A stretch of DNA of 64,000 nucleotides. It comes from SMWD01 sp002729875 (GTDB taxonomy: Bacteria; Pseudomonadota; Gammaproteobacteria; Steroidobacterales; GCA-2729495). Each line of letters opens with the position of its first letter. The stretch's first letter is position 1. The stretch spans positions 79,750 through 143,749 of the forward strand of contig DASCMH010000052.1 of the NCBI GenBank assembly GCA_036010905.1, written 5' to 3'. The position numbers were made by a program, and so were the translations under genes. Of this stretch, positions 43,928 to 53,417 are shown in pieces. The notes below the pieces were generated by a model that was not told the DNA's origin, searched no databases, and worked only from the letters and a program-made list of their open reading frames with translations.

Positions 43928-44911
43928 TTAATTGACCTTATCACGCAGTTCATGCAACGCATTACGAATCAGCGTCTTGACGAGACGCCGCTTGAAACCG
44001 GAAGGTGTAAACAGATTTGTTAATTCACCGAGTGCCTTGCGTGCCGCAATTGCGGCAGCTTCGATAGCCTCATCCGTTAACCCGGACTCAATTAGTATTT
44101 TTTCGGACTCGGCCAGTGCCTTCGGTGCCGCACTGACTGAATTCAACACCAGGCAAACCGAGTCTGGCGCATCGTTGCTGCCTCTTATTGATGCTGCAAA
44201 TGTACCTACCGCAAAATCCAGACCAACGCGCTGCGCCAGTTTAGCAAATATGCTGCGTCGATCACTGCCAGGAATCAACACAGCAGTCAGTAGTTCATCC
44301 GGCTTGACGACAGTATGATCAACGCCGTCGTCACGGTAGAAATCGATAAGTGCAACTTCACGTTGTCCAGCGTGACTGGCGAGAACAACCGAAGCGTCAA
44401 GCACCATCAGCGCCGGCGCCGTATCGGAACTATTGATTGCGTGGCAACGGTTCGCTGTTTTGATGACATGACATGCTTCCAGATCGGTCTTAAAACACCC
44501 TTCACGCGTCATACGCCAGTTTTCTGACTGATTCGTGTACCAGCAACGCGTCTCCAGGCAAAGGTTTCCGCCAAGCGTTGCAATATTTCGTATATGCCGT
44601 GAACCCACCGCGGACATCGCATCACGCAGAACCGGAAAGCGTTCGCTGATTGCCGGGTTAGCCACCAGATCGGTTAGTTGGCAACCCGCGCCGATTCGCA
44701 ATCCACCATCCGCCGTTTCCTCGACAGTTTTAAGCTCGCTAACGCCATTCATGCTGACCAGAACCTTGGGCGTATCGAGCCGGTACTTCATATTGATCAG
44801 CAAATCTGAACCGCCGGACATAACCTTGGCATCCGCACCATACTCAGCTAACACCGCCAATCCATCGGCCAGGTTTTTCGCACGTATATATTCGAACTGG
44901 GGTAAATGCAT
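43928..44911 (-). CDS. FAD subunit with extra [4Fe-4S] loop (4-HBCR beta-like)
   Basis: CO-dehydrogenase-type FAD-binding subunit of 327 residues: VMSGGSDLLINMKYR and ATLGGNLCLETRC are the two FAD-binding motifs. Between them and the C-terminal domain is an insert with C123, C139, C147 and C156 (spacings x15, x7, x8). This four-cysteine loop is the known hallmark of 4-hydroxybenzoyl-CoA reductase beta subunits, where it holds an extra [4Fe-4S] cluster. A catabolic reductase-type hydroxylase is therefore plausible. An MFS transporter lies 112 bp upstream on the same strand and could bring in the substrate. Confidence 0.88.
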   Translation of the reverse strand: MHLPQFEYIRAKNLADGLAVLAEYGADAKVMSGGSDLLINMKYRLDTPKVLVSMNGVSELKTVEETADGGLRIGAGCQLTDLVANPAISERFPVLRDAMSAVGSRHIRNIATLGGNLCLETRCWYTNQSENWRMTREGCFKTDLEACHVIKTANRCHAINSSDTAPALMVLDASVVLASHAGQREVALIDFYRDDGVDHTVVKPDELLTAVLIPGSDRRSIFAKLAQRVGLDFAVGTFAASIRGSNDAPDSVCLVLNSVSAAPKALAESEKILIESGLTDEAIEAAAIAARKALGELTNLFTPSGFKRRLVKTLIRNALHELRDKVN

Positions 44912-45023
44912 AAATCTGTCTTTTCAGTAACCGATTAACCAGGTTTTATCCTAATCCAGTAAGACGGCTATTCTCCAGCTTCGGCTCATCCCTATCCACT
45001 GGGGGGGTATGCCAGTCGACCAC

Positions 45024-46349
45024 TCAGCCGGACTCGGGATTGGCCTGCATAGCGATATTACGCCCAGGCGCAACAAATCTGATGATTATCGCCACGACCA
45101 GCAACAAAGCCTGGTAGACACCGGCCATTACAAACGGCGCCCACGGCGCCCAGGCATCGAATAACCGACCACCGACGGCCAAAAATATCAGGATACCGAT
45201 CGCCCCAAAGATGCTGTTCATCGCGAACACACTGCCACGTTCACGGATCGGCGCCTCCTGGCCCACTAGGCTCAACGATGACTTCATCATGAAACTCGAA
45301 CCGAGTGAAAGCACTACGAAAAACGGCAACATCGAAAAATCCAGCGGAGATGTAATAATACTCATCGACAGGTAACCCGTTGACGCAAAACCAAGCGCTA
45401 TGATCGTGGCCGACACCCGGTTAATACGATCAATAAGCCAGCCGAAAATCGGTGCAGAAAAAAAACTGACCGCCTGCATAATGACTATCATGATGCCGAA
45501 ACGCGCCATCGCCTGAGCGGGGCTCAGGCCCAAAGTGCGTCCGGCGTGAATTGCCCACAAGGCGAGAAATGCGGCCTTGATGACCAAATCGCCGCGCGCA
45601 GCAAAGGCACCGGCATAGGCCAGCGCAATACGCGGATTCTTCATACTGCGCAATCCACTGACAATCAATGTCCGCATATCTGCACGTTCATGTTGTGCAA
45701 CCGGTGTACCGGCCTTCAGACCGTAGCGCGTCACGATTACGGTTACGATACACAGCAACGCAGCTGTCAAAAACATAACCTTGCCGCCCGTCACGGCATC
45801 GTAACCGCGATCGGCCAACACCAACGGAATGCGCGCGATCACAACGGCCATAAACGCCGCACCGAGAATATTTGCCATACTCGACAGTGCAATCAATTTG
45901 CCTCGCGATTGTTCCTGCGGGTAATCGTTACTCAGCGTCGCGAGGATACCGGCCGTTGCCGCCATGCCAACCGCATAGATCATGCGCACCGCAAGCAATT
46001 CACCGAATGTTGTTGCAAACGGCATCAAACCGTAACCAATCCCGATCATCAACAGGCCGAACGAAATGATCGGCCGTCTCCCGATACGGTCAGCGAGCAT
46101 GCCAAACGGGTAAAACAGGCAAAGTGCGACAATTTCGGTCCAGAATGACAGGTCACCGGTCACAGCACCCTGCTGAGCACGCGGCAAATTCAGATGCTCG
46201 GTGAGCAGAAATGCGTTGAGCAGGCTGACACCGGATAACATCGCAATACCGACGAATGCAGCAAACAATTTAGCCAGGACATGACCCGGTGATATGCCGG
46301 GAGCCAGTTGTATAGGCCCAAGGGATGCTGTTTTGAGACTCTTATCCAT
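45024..46349 (-). CDS. MFS transporter upstream of the molybdenum hydroxylase
   Basis: Twelve-helix major facilitator of 441 residues. The loop 2-3 motif is GMLADRIGRRPI. The mid-protein cytoplasmic loop has VTRYGLKAGTPVAQHERAD. It most resembles general substrate:H+ symporters and drug exporters; specificity is unknown. The ATG at 46349 gives MDKSLKTASLG; a GTG 15 bases upstream is possible. It is first in a same-strand run with the three hydroxylase subunits, which suggests it transports their substrate or product. Confidence 0.8.
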   Translation of the reverse strand: MDKSLKTASLGPIQLAPGISPGHVLAKLFAAFVGIAMLSGVSLLNAFLLTEHLNLPRAQQGAVTGDLSFWTEIVALCLFYPFGMLADRIGRRPIISFGLLMIGIGYGLMPFATTFGELLAVRMIYAVGMAATAGILATLSNDYPQEQSRGKLIALSSMANILGAAFMAVVIARIPLVLADRGYDAVTGGKVMFLTAALLCIVTVIVTRYGLKAGTPVAQHERADMRTLIVSGLRSMKNPRIALAYAGAFAARGDLVIKAAFLALWAIHAGRTLGLSPAQAMARFGIMIVIMQAVSFFSAPIFGWLIDRINRVSATIIALGFASTGYLSMSIITSPLDFSMLPFFVVLSLGSSFMMKSSLSLVGQEAPIRERGSVFAMNSIFGAIGILIFLAVGGRLFDAWAPWAPFVMAGVYQALLLVVAIIIRFVAPGRNIAMQANPESG

Positions 46350-46556
46350 ATTTATCTGACCCACTTCCTCATGACTGACAGCATGTTGGTCTGCCGCGCC
46401 GGGTTATCTGCTGCATCCGCATCTTCCCGGGCAAAAGTTCCATCTTACTGATACTCAAGCGCCCCGTCATCATCAGCATCTTGCCGGGTTTGCCGACTGC
46501 AAGCCAAGATGACATCATCGCCACTCTTTTAGAACCTGTATATACCAGGCTACCCG

Positions 46557-48011
46557 ATGAACCATATAAGGCTATTACTACCAGTCAAACTGCTATTGAC
46601 CGCTTTGCTACTGACGGCATGTGGCAGTAATGGCCTGATGACCAATGCTGAGAAGAAATTGGCAACCGGCGATATCGTTCAACAAATCGAGGAACAGGTC
46701 GGTATTTACCCGGCAGAGTTCCTGACAGCGTATGTTGATGCCGTTGGCCGGCGACTTGTTGCCGACCTGAAAACGACACCTTACTACTTTCGTTTCAGAA
46801 TTATCGACCAGGGCCAGCCCAATGCATTTGCAACAGCGAATGGTTACATCTATTTATCGCGTGGACTGCTGGCACTGATCAATACCGAAGACGAACTGGC
46901 CGGTATCCTTGCCCATCAGATCACCCACGTCACCCAGCGCCATCACCTGCAACAGGTTGCGCACAATATCCAGCCCGGTGTTCTGACACTGCCCGGACAC
47001 AGGACCAACCGGGTTGTTGCCAGGGATATCAGCCGGGTTATCAAAGCCCCGCTTGATGCGGTGGGCGAAGCACACATCGCCAGATATGCTGATGATCAGG
47101 AAAGTGAAGCCGACCGACTCGCCATCCATATGGCGGCCCGGGCAGGCTATGACCCGATGGCTCTGGCGACCGTACTCTACAACCTCATACGAACCGTCAG
47201 ATTGTTGCCTGGTGAGCAACACGAGTCTGCTTTCTTCACCAGCCATCCAACCACTCCGGAACGTATAGCCGACATCAAACGCGAGGCTGAAAATATTTTG
47301 TGGACGCCCGCACAGCCCTTTGCACCAAGCAAACAGGATCTGCTGGATAGACTGAATGGACTGCCGTGGGGCATCAACAACCCCATGCAGGGGGTACTGC
47401 ATGATCAACAATTCATGCAACCCGACATGGATATCTCGATAAATTTTCCAGACGGCTGGAATGTGGTTAATACACCCATTTTTGTCGGTGCATTTGCACC
47501 GGACCATCAGGCTCTGATCATTCTTGGCAGCGCAGAAAGGCCCGGTTCTGTAGCAGAGATTGCTGCTGACTTTGCAACTGAACTGAGTTCTGCAGAAGGT
47601 CTGGAAGCAGCTACGACAGAATCCGTGAAACTGGATATCGGACCGGCCTATCTGGTTCACCTCGTGGACGCATCGGCGGAGCTACCGACCAGCATCTACT
47701 ACATGTGGATTAACACCCGGAACACTACATTGCGGTTTATCGCGACAGGCGCTGATTCATTTCGTAACCAGCTCCGGGATGGCATTTTGAGCCTGCGCAG
47801 CATGACCAGCGAAGAGAAAGCTTCGATTGCCAATGAGTGCATCCGCACCATTGCGGCTAATGCCGGGGAATCGATTCAGCAATTATCCGCGCGAACCGGA
47901 AACCTGTTCTCACCAGAAATGACTGCTGCGGTGAACGGACTACCCGACAACACTATACTGAAACAGCATCAACTTATTAAAATTCTTTCCAGGGAAGCCT
48001 ATTTTCGCTAA
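46557..48011 (+). CDS. M48-like lipoprotein with HQITH instead of HEXXH
   Basis: Lipoprotein of 484 residues (signal to LLLTAC). Residues about 40-240 follow the BepA/YggG-type M48 metalloprotease: VGIYPAEFLTAYVDAVGRRLV, NAFATANGYIYLSRGLL, ELAGILAHQITHVTQRHH. The zinc motif reads H120-Q121-I-T-H124, so the catalytic Glu is Gln. The downstream third-ligand region is retained (ADDQESEADRLAI, about 178-190). Zinc may still bind, but proteolysis is probably lost or very weak. The C-terminal half (about residues 280-484) is a separate domain of unknown type. It may act as a chaperone-like BepA relative at the outer membrane. It is divergent from the MFS gene. Confidence 0.78.
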   Translation: MNHIRLLLPVKLLLTALLLTACGSNGLMTNAEKKLATGDIVQQIEEQVGIYPAEFLTAYVDAVGRRLVADLKTTPYYFRFRIIDQGQPNAFATANGYIYLSRGLLALINTEDELAGILAHQITHVTQRHHLQQVAHNIQPGVLTLPGHRTNRVVARDISRVIKAPLDAVGEAHIARYADDQESEADRLAIHMAARAGYDPMALATVLYNLIRTVRLLPGEQHESAFFTSHPTTPERIADIKREAENILWTPAQPFAPSKQDLLDRLNGLPWGINNPMQGVLHDQQFMQPDMDISINFPDGWNVVNTPIFVGAFAPDHQALIILGSAERPGSVAEIAADFATELSSAEGLEAATTESVKLDIGPAYLVHLVDASAELPTSIYYMWINTRNTTLRFIATGADSFRNQLRDGILSLRSMTSEEKASIANECIRTIAANAGESIQQLSARTGNLFSPEMTAAVNGLPDNTILKQHQLIKILSREAYFR

Positions 48012-48034
48012 GCGAATCATCCATACCAGGCTCT

Positions 48035-48748
48035 TCAGCCCGATATCTTGCCAATGGCGAACTTTCGGTAAATATAAGCTGCGGTCATTATGATTGCGCC
48101 GCTAATAATCGGTTCAGCGGCATTACCAACAATCCCGCCGGTCAAAGGATACGGTACGGCAAAAAATCCGAGCGCACCTATCGATCCCAGCGCCAGCCAT
48201 TTCCAGCCGATTTTTACCCACAAATAAATACCAAATAAGATGAGGAAGTTTGACAGGGTTATCGCCGGAATCGGGGCCATTTTCATTCCTGCCCCGATCT
48301 GCGCATCGGGACTACAGGCCGTATAGTCCGCAATATGGGTTGTGTATCGCAGCGTATCGGCGAAACACGACGGGTAGAATGTTGCCGCCGAGAACAGCCA
48401 CAAATCATGGGCAATGAAATAGACCGCCAGCAGGCAGAAAGCCGCCATCACCCATTTCGGCTGTGCCCATCCAAACCCGGCTTGACGTGCCATCGAGCCG
48501 ATCGCGATAAACGTCATCGGCAAACCAACATAGTGGGCAATGAACCGCACACCATTCATGGCCAGCAATACAGGACCTTCACCAAGGGTACTGCCGAGAC
48601 CAATGGTAAGATTATCAAACCACATCAGGGTCAGCGGCACGGTGGCCAGAATAAGGCCGGGGCGGGGATACCGGCGGCACAAGCTGACCGCCCAGACCAG
48701 CAAAGCCAGGTCAACAACAGCAATTACCAGGTAGGCTAACGACAGCAT
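48035..48748 (-). CDS. Polytopic membrane protein, unknown function
   Basis: A 237-residue protein with about seven predicted membrane segments and short loops. Distinct residues are a pair of cysteines in the large loop (YPSCFADTLRY and DYTACSPDAQ), which could form a periplasmic disulfide. I do not recognise a family. It is last in the same-strand run from 53417, 96 bp after the Rossmann-fold gene. It is convergent with the M48-like gene. Confidence 0.6.
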   Translation of the reverse strand: MLSLAYLVIAVVDLALLVWAVSLCRRYPRPGLILATVPLTLMWFDNLTIGLGSTLGEGPVLLAMNGVRFIAHYVGLPMTFIAIGSMARQAGFGWAQPKWVMAAFCLLAVYFIAHDLWLFSAATFYPSCFADTLRYTTHIADYTACSPDAQIGAGMKMAPIPAITLSNFLILFGIYLWVKIGWKWLALGSIGALGFFAVPYPLTGGIVGNAAEPIISGAIIMTAAYIYRKFAIGKISG

Positions 48749-48844
48749 TAAAAACCCCGCTTAAGGAAAAGTGTCACGATGGTATCTCGTCACGAAAGAT
48801 TGAAACCGGACCGTAAAGAGGAACGCCTGGCCAGTTATGTTGCT

Positions 48845-49633
48845 CTACTCATTATCCCAGGGAAACCGCCGGTATGCATCGACGGCGGCCAGTGTCTTGC
48901 CGATCGTAGCGTTATCATCAAACACAGATACGATTAACTCAGCCAGATCTTCGCGAAAGATATAGCCGAATACATCCCGACCTTCACTCAATGTGCCATT
49001 ACCGGTGCGCCGACCCGAACGTAAACCGCCAGGGCGAATAATCGTGTAATCGAGACCGCTTGTGCGCAGATACTCCTCCGCAAGTGTTTTCAGCGGTATT
49101 ATTTTGGCCAGAAAGCGAGCCGACAGAGCCGGTGTTGCAGCCAGGCTGTCCCCGCTGCCGATTGATGTGACCAGTACCAGGCGCCTGACCCCGGCTTGCT
49201 TCGCGGCCTTGATGACATTTGCATTAGCCTGGTAATCAGACGGTGGATCGCAATTCAGGCAACCGATAGTCGTCAAGACAGCCTCGTAGTCATGACCATC
49301 AAATGCGGCGTGCACCGTCGCGATATCCATCGCATCGCCGACAACCAATTCCACACCGAGCTTCTCAAGCTCGGTGGTATCCGATGTAGGCCGGACAAAG
49401 ACCGTGACATTTTCACCGCGCGCCTCCAGCAAGCGTGCCACCATCAACCCGGTATTACGGGTCGCACCAAATATCAGGATTGATGTAGCTTCACTTGTTA
49501 TGGGTGTCGGCGACATCGGTTGCAGGTCAATCGTGCTGGTCGGCAAACTGGCCTCAAGGGTCAATGCAAGACCACCAAGGCCCAGTATCAAGAGCAGAAA
49601 TAATGCGCCAATAATTCTCAGAAAGGTTTTCAT
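48845..49633 (-). CDS. Membrane-anchored NmrA/atypical-SDR protein
   Basis: NAD(P)-binding Rossmann protein of 262 residues of the NmrA/SDR_a type: ILIFGATRNTGLMVARLL is the glycine motif, VFVRPTSDT the adjacent strand, LVVGDAMD the next. It has an N-terminal transmembrane segment (IIGALFLLLILGLGGLALTL) preceded by Lys and Arg, so the Rossmann domain should face the periplasm. This is unusual for a nucleotide-dependent protein. The Tyr/Lys catalytic pair of classical SDRs is not evident, so it may bind cofactor or act as a scaffold. It is 14 bp downstream of the beta-propeller gene and co-transcribed. Confidence 0.75.
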   Translation of the reverse strand: MKTFLRIIGALFLLLILGLGGLALTLEASLPTSTIDLQPMSPTPITSEATSILIFGATRNTGLMVARLLEARGENVTVFVRPTSDTTELEKLGVELVVGDAMDIATVHAAFDGHDYEAVLTTIGCLNCDPPSDYQANANVIKAAKQAGVRRLVLVTSIGSGDSLAATPALSARFLAKIIPLKTLAEEYLRTSGLDYTIIRPGGLRSGRRTGNGTLSEGRDVFGYIFREDLAELIVSVFDDNATIGKTLAAVDAYRRFPWDNE

Positions 49634-49647
49634 ATCTTATAGCTCAT

Positions 49648-50697
49648 TCAATGGCTGGCCAGCGGGCCAGGATATTGTGCTATACCCGACAACGAGCGCT
49701 CTTCATTAATGGTATTACGTGCGACTATCTTACCGTCATCCACACGCAGTTTGACAAATTCACCGTCAAAGAAATTACCAAGCAACAGGTAGCCCGGATC
49801 AATCGATGACGCAACAGCTGCCCAACCCATACGATCCATCCTGATTTCATGGGTAATCTCGCCTGAATCCTGATCCAGGAATACAACACTGGTACCAGTA
49901 CCAATGACCAGGTCACCATCGGGCATTTGCGCCATAACCAGGAGCATAGATGGTGCATCCTCAACCTTACCGAAATCAGCCAGGTCCGAAAGTTGCTGTC
50001 TGTTTTCGAGATCGTACTGCATGACACGATTGCCGGTCTCGGAAATATAGATGATGCGCTTGCCGTCATCTGTCAACACGGTGCTGGTAACCCCATGGAT
50101 ACCCACCACCCCGCCATGAGTATCCGTCTCATACTCCTCGATAAATTCACCACCGGCACTAAAACGCAAAATATTGCCATGGCCGATCACCTGGTCGCCA
50201 GGCAAAAGATTGAAATGGGTTGTATTAAATGAAATGCTGGTCTTGCTGCCGATCAGATGTTCAGCGAACAACAAGGTACCATCCGGAGCAAACGTAACAC
50301 TGCTAAATGGCCGTTGCGCGAAAGACCTGATCGGTTTCTGCTTTGCATTAGTATCAATCTCAATTACCTGCCATGAAATTGGTGCAGAACCCCACAACGT
50401 TCCATCCGGACCAAATGCCAAACCACCTATCTTATGTGTTGTTTCCGCAATCCATAATTCACCCTTGAATTTTAAATCAGCATCAAACTGTAACAGGCGA
50501 CCGGTGCCGGCATGATCATCGTCAGGCACATCCATGACCGTTGCCGCGACAAAAATATCCCCGGTTACGAATGAGCCCGCCGTTGAAACCCGCTCATCCC
50601 CGGCTTGCGCTGTTATTACCGTCAGCAACAACACCGCCGCAACAAAGATCACTATCACCGCCGATAGAATCCGATGTCTCCAACTCAAATTATTCAT
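49648..50697 (-). CDS. Exported beta-propeller (SMP-30/NHL-like) protein
   Basis: A 349-residue protein with signal segment ILSAVIVIFVAAVLLLTVITAQA and then repeated strands of the form FDADLKFKGELW, FAPDGTLLFAEH, IGGLAFGPDGTLWGS, typical of a six-bladed propeller. It could be a lactonase-like enzyme or a binding protein; the metal-binding acidic residues of SMP-30 could not be confirmed by eye. I use the ATG at 50697 with GGGAG six bases before it, rather than an in-frame start 54 bases upstream. It is in a same-strand run of exported proteins. Confidence 0.68.
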   Translation of the reverse strand: MNNLSWRHRILSAVIVIFVAAVLLLTVITAQAGDERVSTAGSFVTGDIFVAATVMDVPDDDHAGTGRLLQFDADLKFKGELWIAETTHKIGGLAFGPDGTLWGSAPISWQVIEIDTNAKQKPIRSFAQRPFSSVTFAPDGTLLFAEHLIGSKTSISFNTTHFNLLPGDQVIGHGNILRFSAGGEFIEEYETDTHGGVVGIHGVTSTVLTDDGKRIIYISETGNRVMQYDLENRQQLSDLADFGKVEDAPSMLLVMAQMPDGDLVIGTGTSVVFLDQDSGEITHEIRMDRMGWAAVASSIDPGYLLLGNFFDGEFVKLRVDDGKIVARNTINEERSLSGIAQYPGPLASH

Positions 50698-50768
50698 GAG
50701 AACTCCCGTATCTGCCTTGCCCAGGTTCGTCCTACTGAGTGAAATCTGCATTACCGATAATTATGACG

Positions 50769-52568
50769 CTACCCTCTGTCTGAACATTGAATCTGCGGCG
50801 TTTTTTGCGAACCGCCAAAACTCCAGATGTAGTTCTTCCTCACACGTTCAACCGGATCAATAAATCCATTGCCGTTACGGTCACAGAAATACTGTAAAGG
50901 TTTACTAACCGGAGTTTCATTGGGCGCCCAGCCGGTTGACTCCCCGGTCAGATTTGCGAGTTGTGTTGATTCAGGACCGTAGGTTCCAATCACATCACCC
51001 TCGATAATGACACCCACGACCGCGCCGGTCTCCCCGGCTCCGGAAACATCACCGGTTGCATAACCGTTCGCCACTATACCCTTGTTGCTCCCAATCAGGC
51101 CGCCCACAGCATCAGCACCGCTTACATCTCCAGTCGCATAAACATTACGCACGATGCTTTGCGAGTTAAACCCGACCAGCCCGCCAATATTGGTTGATTC
51201 ACCGAGGACGCGCACGGCAGCGAAACTGTTCCTGACTTTCGCATCGGTATTAACACCAACCAGCCCGCCAATATCATTGCTGCCCTTGACGGAACCGGCG
51301 GCATGACTGTCCAGCACGCTGCCGAAAGTATTTAAACCAACCAGCCCACCAATTCCACGTACCCCGCTGATCTCAACAGAGGTTGCACTACTGAACACTG
51401 CACCGGTCATATCACCGACAAGACCACCACCAGCCTGCCTGGCATTAACACGACCGGAATAATAGCCCCTGTAAACAAGGCCAGCGCTGCCGCCGACCAG
51501 GCCACCGATAGCCATTATACCGCTCGTCTCGCCGGTCGCCGAGCAATAATACAAGGTGCCAAAATTAGACCCGACGATTGCACCAACACCGGCACGCCCC
51601 GCAACATGAGCATTCTCCAGCGACAGGTGCATGACGATACCGGACGCACCGAGCACACCAAACAGGCCGACACCACCACGTTCCGGAGCACTGATCGACA
51701 GATTACGGATAACATGTCCGCGTCCGTCAAATACCCCGGCATAACCAAACCGACCCATCGTGCGCATACAGTTTCCGGTTGGCCCGCAGTTGCCAATTGG
51801 CTCAAACTCGATACCAGCCGCATCCAGGTCGGCCATGAGCTGGTAAGAACGGTTGCGCCGATCCTCAAACGACAGTGTGGTACTTGTGCCTTCTGCTGCA
51901 CCCAGTGTCGCGATCGCCGCCAACTGCTGGATATTGCATATCTCGTAATAACCATCCTGATTGTGATCAACCACGAATTCCCCGGCTGAGGTCGGCGCCG
52001 CATCATATCGATCAGCCAGCCCATCGTTATCACGATCGCGGTTTAACGGGGCATCTTCAGGTATGCGACACAGGCCTGTGCTTATATCCGGTTGCCGATG
52101 CTGTTCATAATCACGAACCCGAGCCAGCATGCTGGAAAATTCCGCATCGCGTTCGCCATAATTGAAACGCAGTGCCATAGCGGGGCCTCCTGGGCCTCCG
52201 GGTGGTCCGGGCTTCTTCTCACCGGCTTGCCGATCAGGCGCAATCTCCGCTTTTTGAACCGCAAAATAGGCCGCCAGATCCTCAAGATCCTGATCACTCT
52301 TGTCGAGTACCGCACCAGTCATCAAAGAATTCGGTCGTGCGCCATCAAGGTAAGCCTTCAGCGCAAGTAATAGATATTGTTCATGCTGCCCACCGATCTT
52401 TGGGTTGACGGGCGAAAGGCTGTTGCCATCAACGCCATGGCAGGCGAAACACTGGGTCGCAAGTTGCTTGCCACGCACCGGATCTCCGGCAGACAAAGCA
52501 GCCTGAGCAAACATTTGCATAAACAATACAATCGGAACCATGCCGGCGGTTAGTGAAAACTTTGTCAT
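50769..52568 (-). CDS. Exported cytochrome c fused to a GLUG-repeat domain
   Basis: A 599-residue exported protein with a signal (MTKFSLTAGMVPIVLFMQMFAQAALSA region). The N-terminal domain is a class I cytochrome c: C40-x2-C43-H44 (CFACH), with a Met ligand candidate in NSLMTGAVLD. After a Pro/Gly linker comes an Asp-rich Ca-binding segment (DRDNDGLADRYDA, DHNQDGYYE). The C-terminal 330 residues are about ten GLUG-type repeats (IGGLVGLNTFGSVLDS, VGGLIGSNKG), as in adhesins and polysaccharide-binding surface proteins. The end has DRNGNGFIDPVERV. The fusion links electron transfer to a surface solenoid. AGGAG lies nine bases before the ATG. Confidence 0.8.
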   Translation of the reverse strand: MTKFSLTAGMVPIVLFMQMFAQAALSAGDPVRGKQLATQCFACHGVDGNSLSPVNPKIGGQHEQYLLLALKAYLDGARPNSLMTGAVLDKSDQDLEDLAAYFAVQKAEIAPDRQAGEKKPGPPGGPGGPAMALRFNYGERDAEFSSMLARVRDYEQHRQPDISTGLCRIPEDAPLNRDRDNDGLADRYDAAPTSAGEFVVDHNQDGYYEICNIQQLAAIATLGAAEGTSTTLSFEDRRNRSYQLMADLDAAGIEFEPIGNCGPTGNCMRTMGRFGYAGVFDGRGHVIRNLSISAPERGGVGLFGVLGASGIVMHLSLENAHVAGRAGVGAIVGSNFGTLYYCSATGETSGIMAIGGLVGGSAGLVYRGYYSGRVNARQAGGGLVGDMTGAVFSSATSVEISGVRGIGGLVGLNTFGSVLDSHAAGSVKGSNDIGGLVGVNTDAKVRNSFAAVRVLGESTNIGGLVGFNSQSIVRNVYATGDVSGADAVGGLIGSNKGIVANGYATGDVSGAGETGAVVGVIIEGDVIGTYGPESTQLANLTGESTGWAPNETPVSKPLQYFCDRNGNGFIDPVERVRKNYIWSFGGSQKTPQIQCSDRG

Positions 52569-52622
52569 TCCGAAACACTCCTGCTCAAACATGCCAGGCT
52601 TTACCCCTGACGACTTGCACCC

Positions 52623-53417
52623 TTATCGCACGGGACTGACTTTACCTTTTTTTCTTGCTCTGCGAATCCGCCAAGCAATAAAACCCACAGCTAACCGGGT
52701 GACAGGATTCACCGATACATCAGTATAGTAATTCGCGTCTAACCAGCCACGCTCAGACCAGTAACGATAATTCAAAGTTGTTTGCATTGCATTTGACATG
52801 ACCTGCATAACCCGGAAATTAATCAGGGTAGCGAAATCCGGTGATTGCTGATCTGCTTTGACAATACCCGCCAGAAACTTTTCAGCAACATCCTGAGTAG
52901 CGACAGCAACTTTCTCAATATATATCTTACGCTTCATTTGTGTTGATGATATACCCAGCCTTCCGACAACATCACACCCCCAGGCAGCAGCGGTTCTTTG
53001 CAGAAAATCCAGCACCACCTTGTGCCCTCCGCCTGATGCCGCCGTAACTACAATCGCCTTCTTACCGAAGAAACTCGGCCTGTTGCGCTTGAACATAAAA
53101 TATTCACAAAAATTTTTCATCAGCCCGGTTACATTAAATGTATAGACGGGCGCCGCCAATGCAATGCCATCAGCTTCCTCAATTTTTTTTACCAGCGAAC
53201 CAATTTTTGCAGACTCAGGGCAAGATTTCTCCCCTTCACGAACACAGGATAAGCAGCCATCACAAAATGGCAGTCCAACCCGTTGCAGGAATACATATTC
53301 AAACTGCGTTAGCTGCAGAGCATTCATTCGCTCTTCAATAAGCTTCAATGTTTTGTAGCTGTAACTCTCTTCATTCCGGTATGAACCGACAATGGCAAGT
53401 ATATTGAGTTGCTGCAT
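52623..53417 (-). CDS. NAD(P)H-dependent FMN reductase-like flavodoxin protein
   Basis: Flavodoxin-fold protein of 264 residues. It has the N-terminal P-loop-like block NILAIVGSYRNEESYS, a Cys-rich stretch (FCDGCLSCVREGEKSC) and AAPVYTFNVTGLMKNF, the FMN-binding loop of multimeric flavodoxin/iron-sulfur flavoproteins. The CxxCxxC segment resembles that of iron-sulfur flavoproteins, where three Cys plus one more hold a [4Fe-4S]. The C-terminus has a basic segment (RIRRARKKGK). It could supply electrons to a monooxygenase. It is first in the same-strand run to 48035. Confidence 0.78.
   Translation of the reverse strand: MQQLNILAIVGSYRNEESYSYKTLKLIEERMNALQLTQFEYVFLQRVGLPFCDGCLSCVREGEKSCPESAKIGSLVKKIEEADGIALAAPVYTFNVTGLMKNFCEYFMFKRNRPSFFGKKAIVVTAASGGGHKVVLDFLQRTAAAWGCDVVGRLGISSTQMKRKIYIEKVAVATQDVAEKFLAGIVKADQQSPDFATLINFRVMQVMSNAMQTTLNYRYWSERGWLDANYYTDVSVNPVTRLAVGFIAWRIRRARKKGKVSPVR

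Noticed and set aside
45546..46148. A 200-codon plus-strand frame opposite the MFS gene
   Set aside because: Antisense to a clear transporter; its composition (His, Gln, Arg-rich) is the usual mirror of a membrane protein frame.
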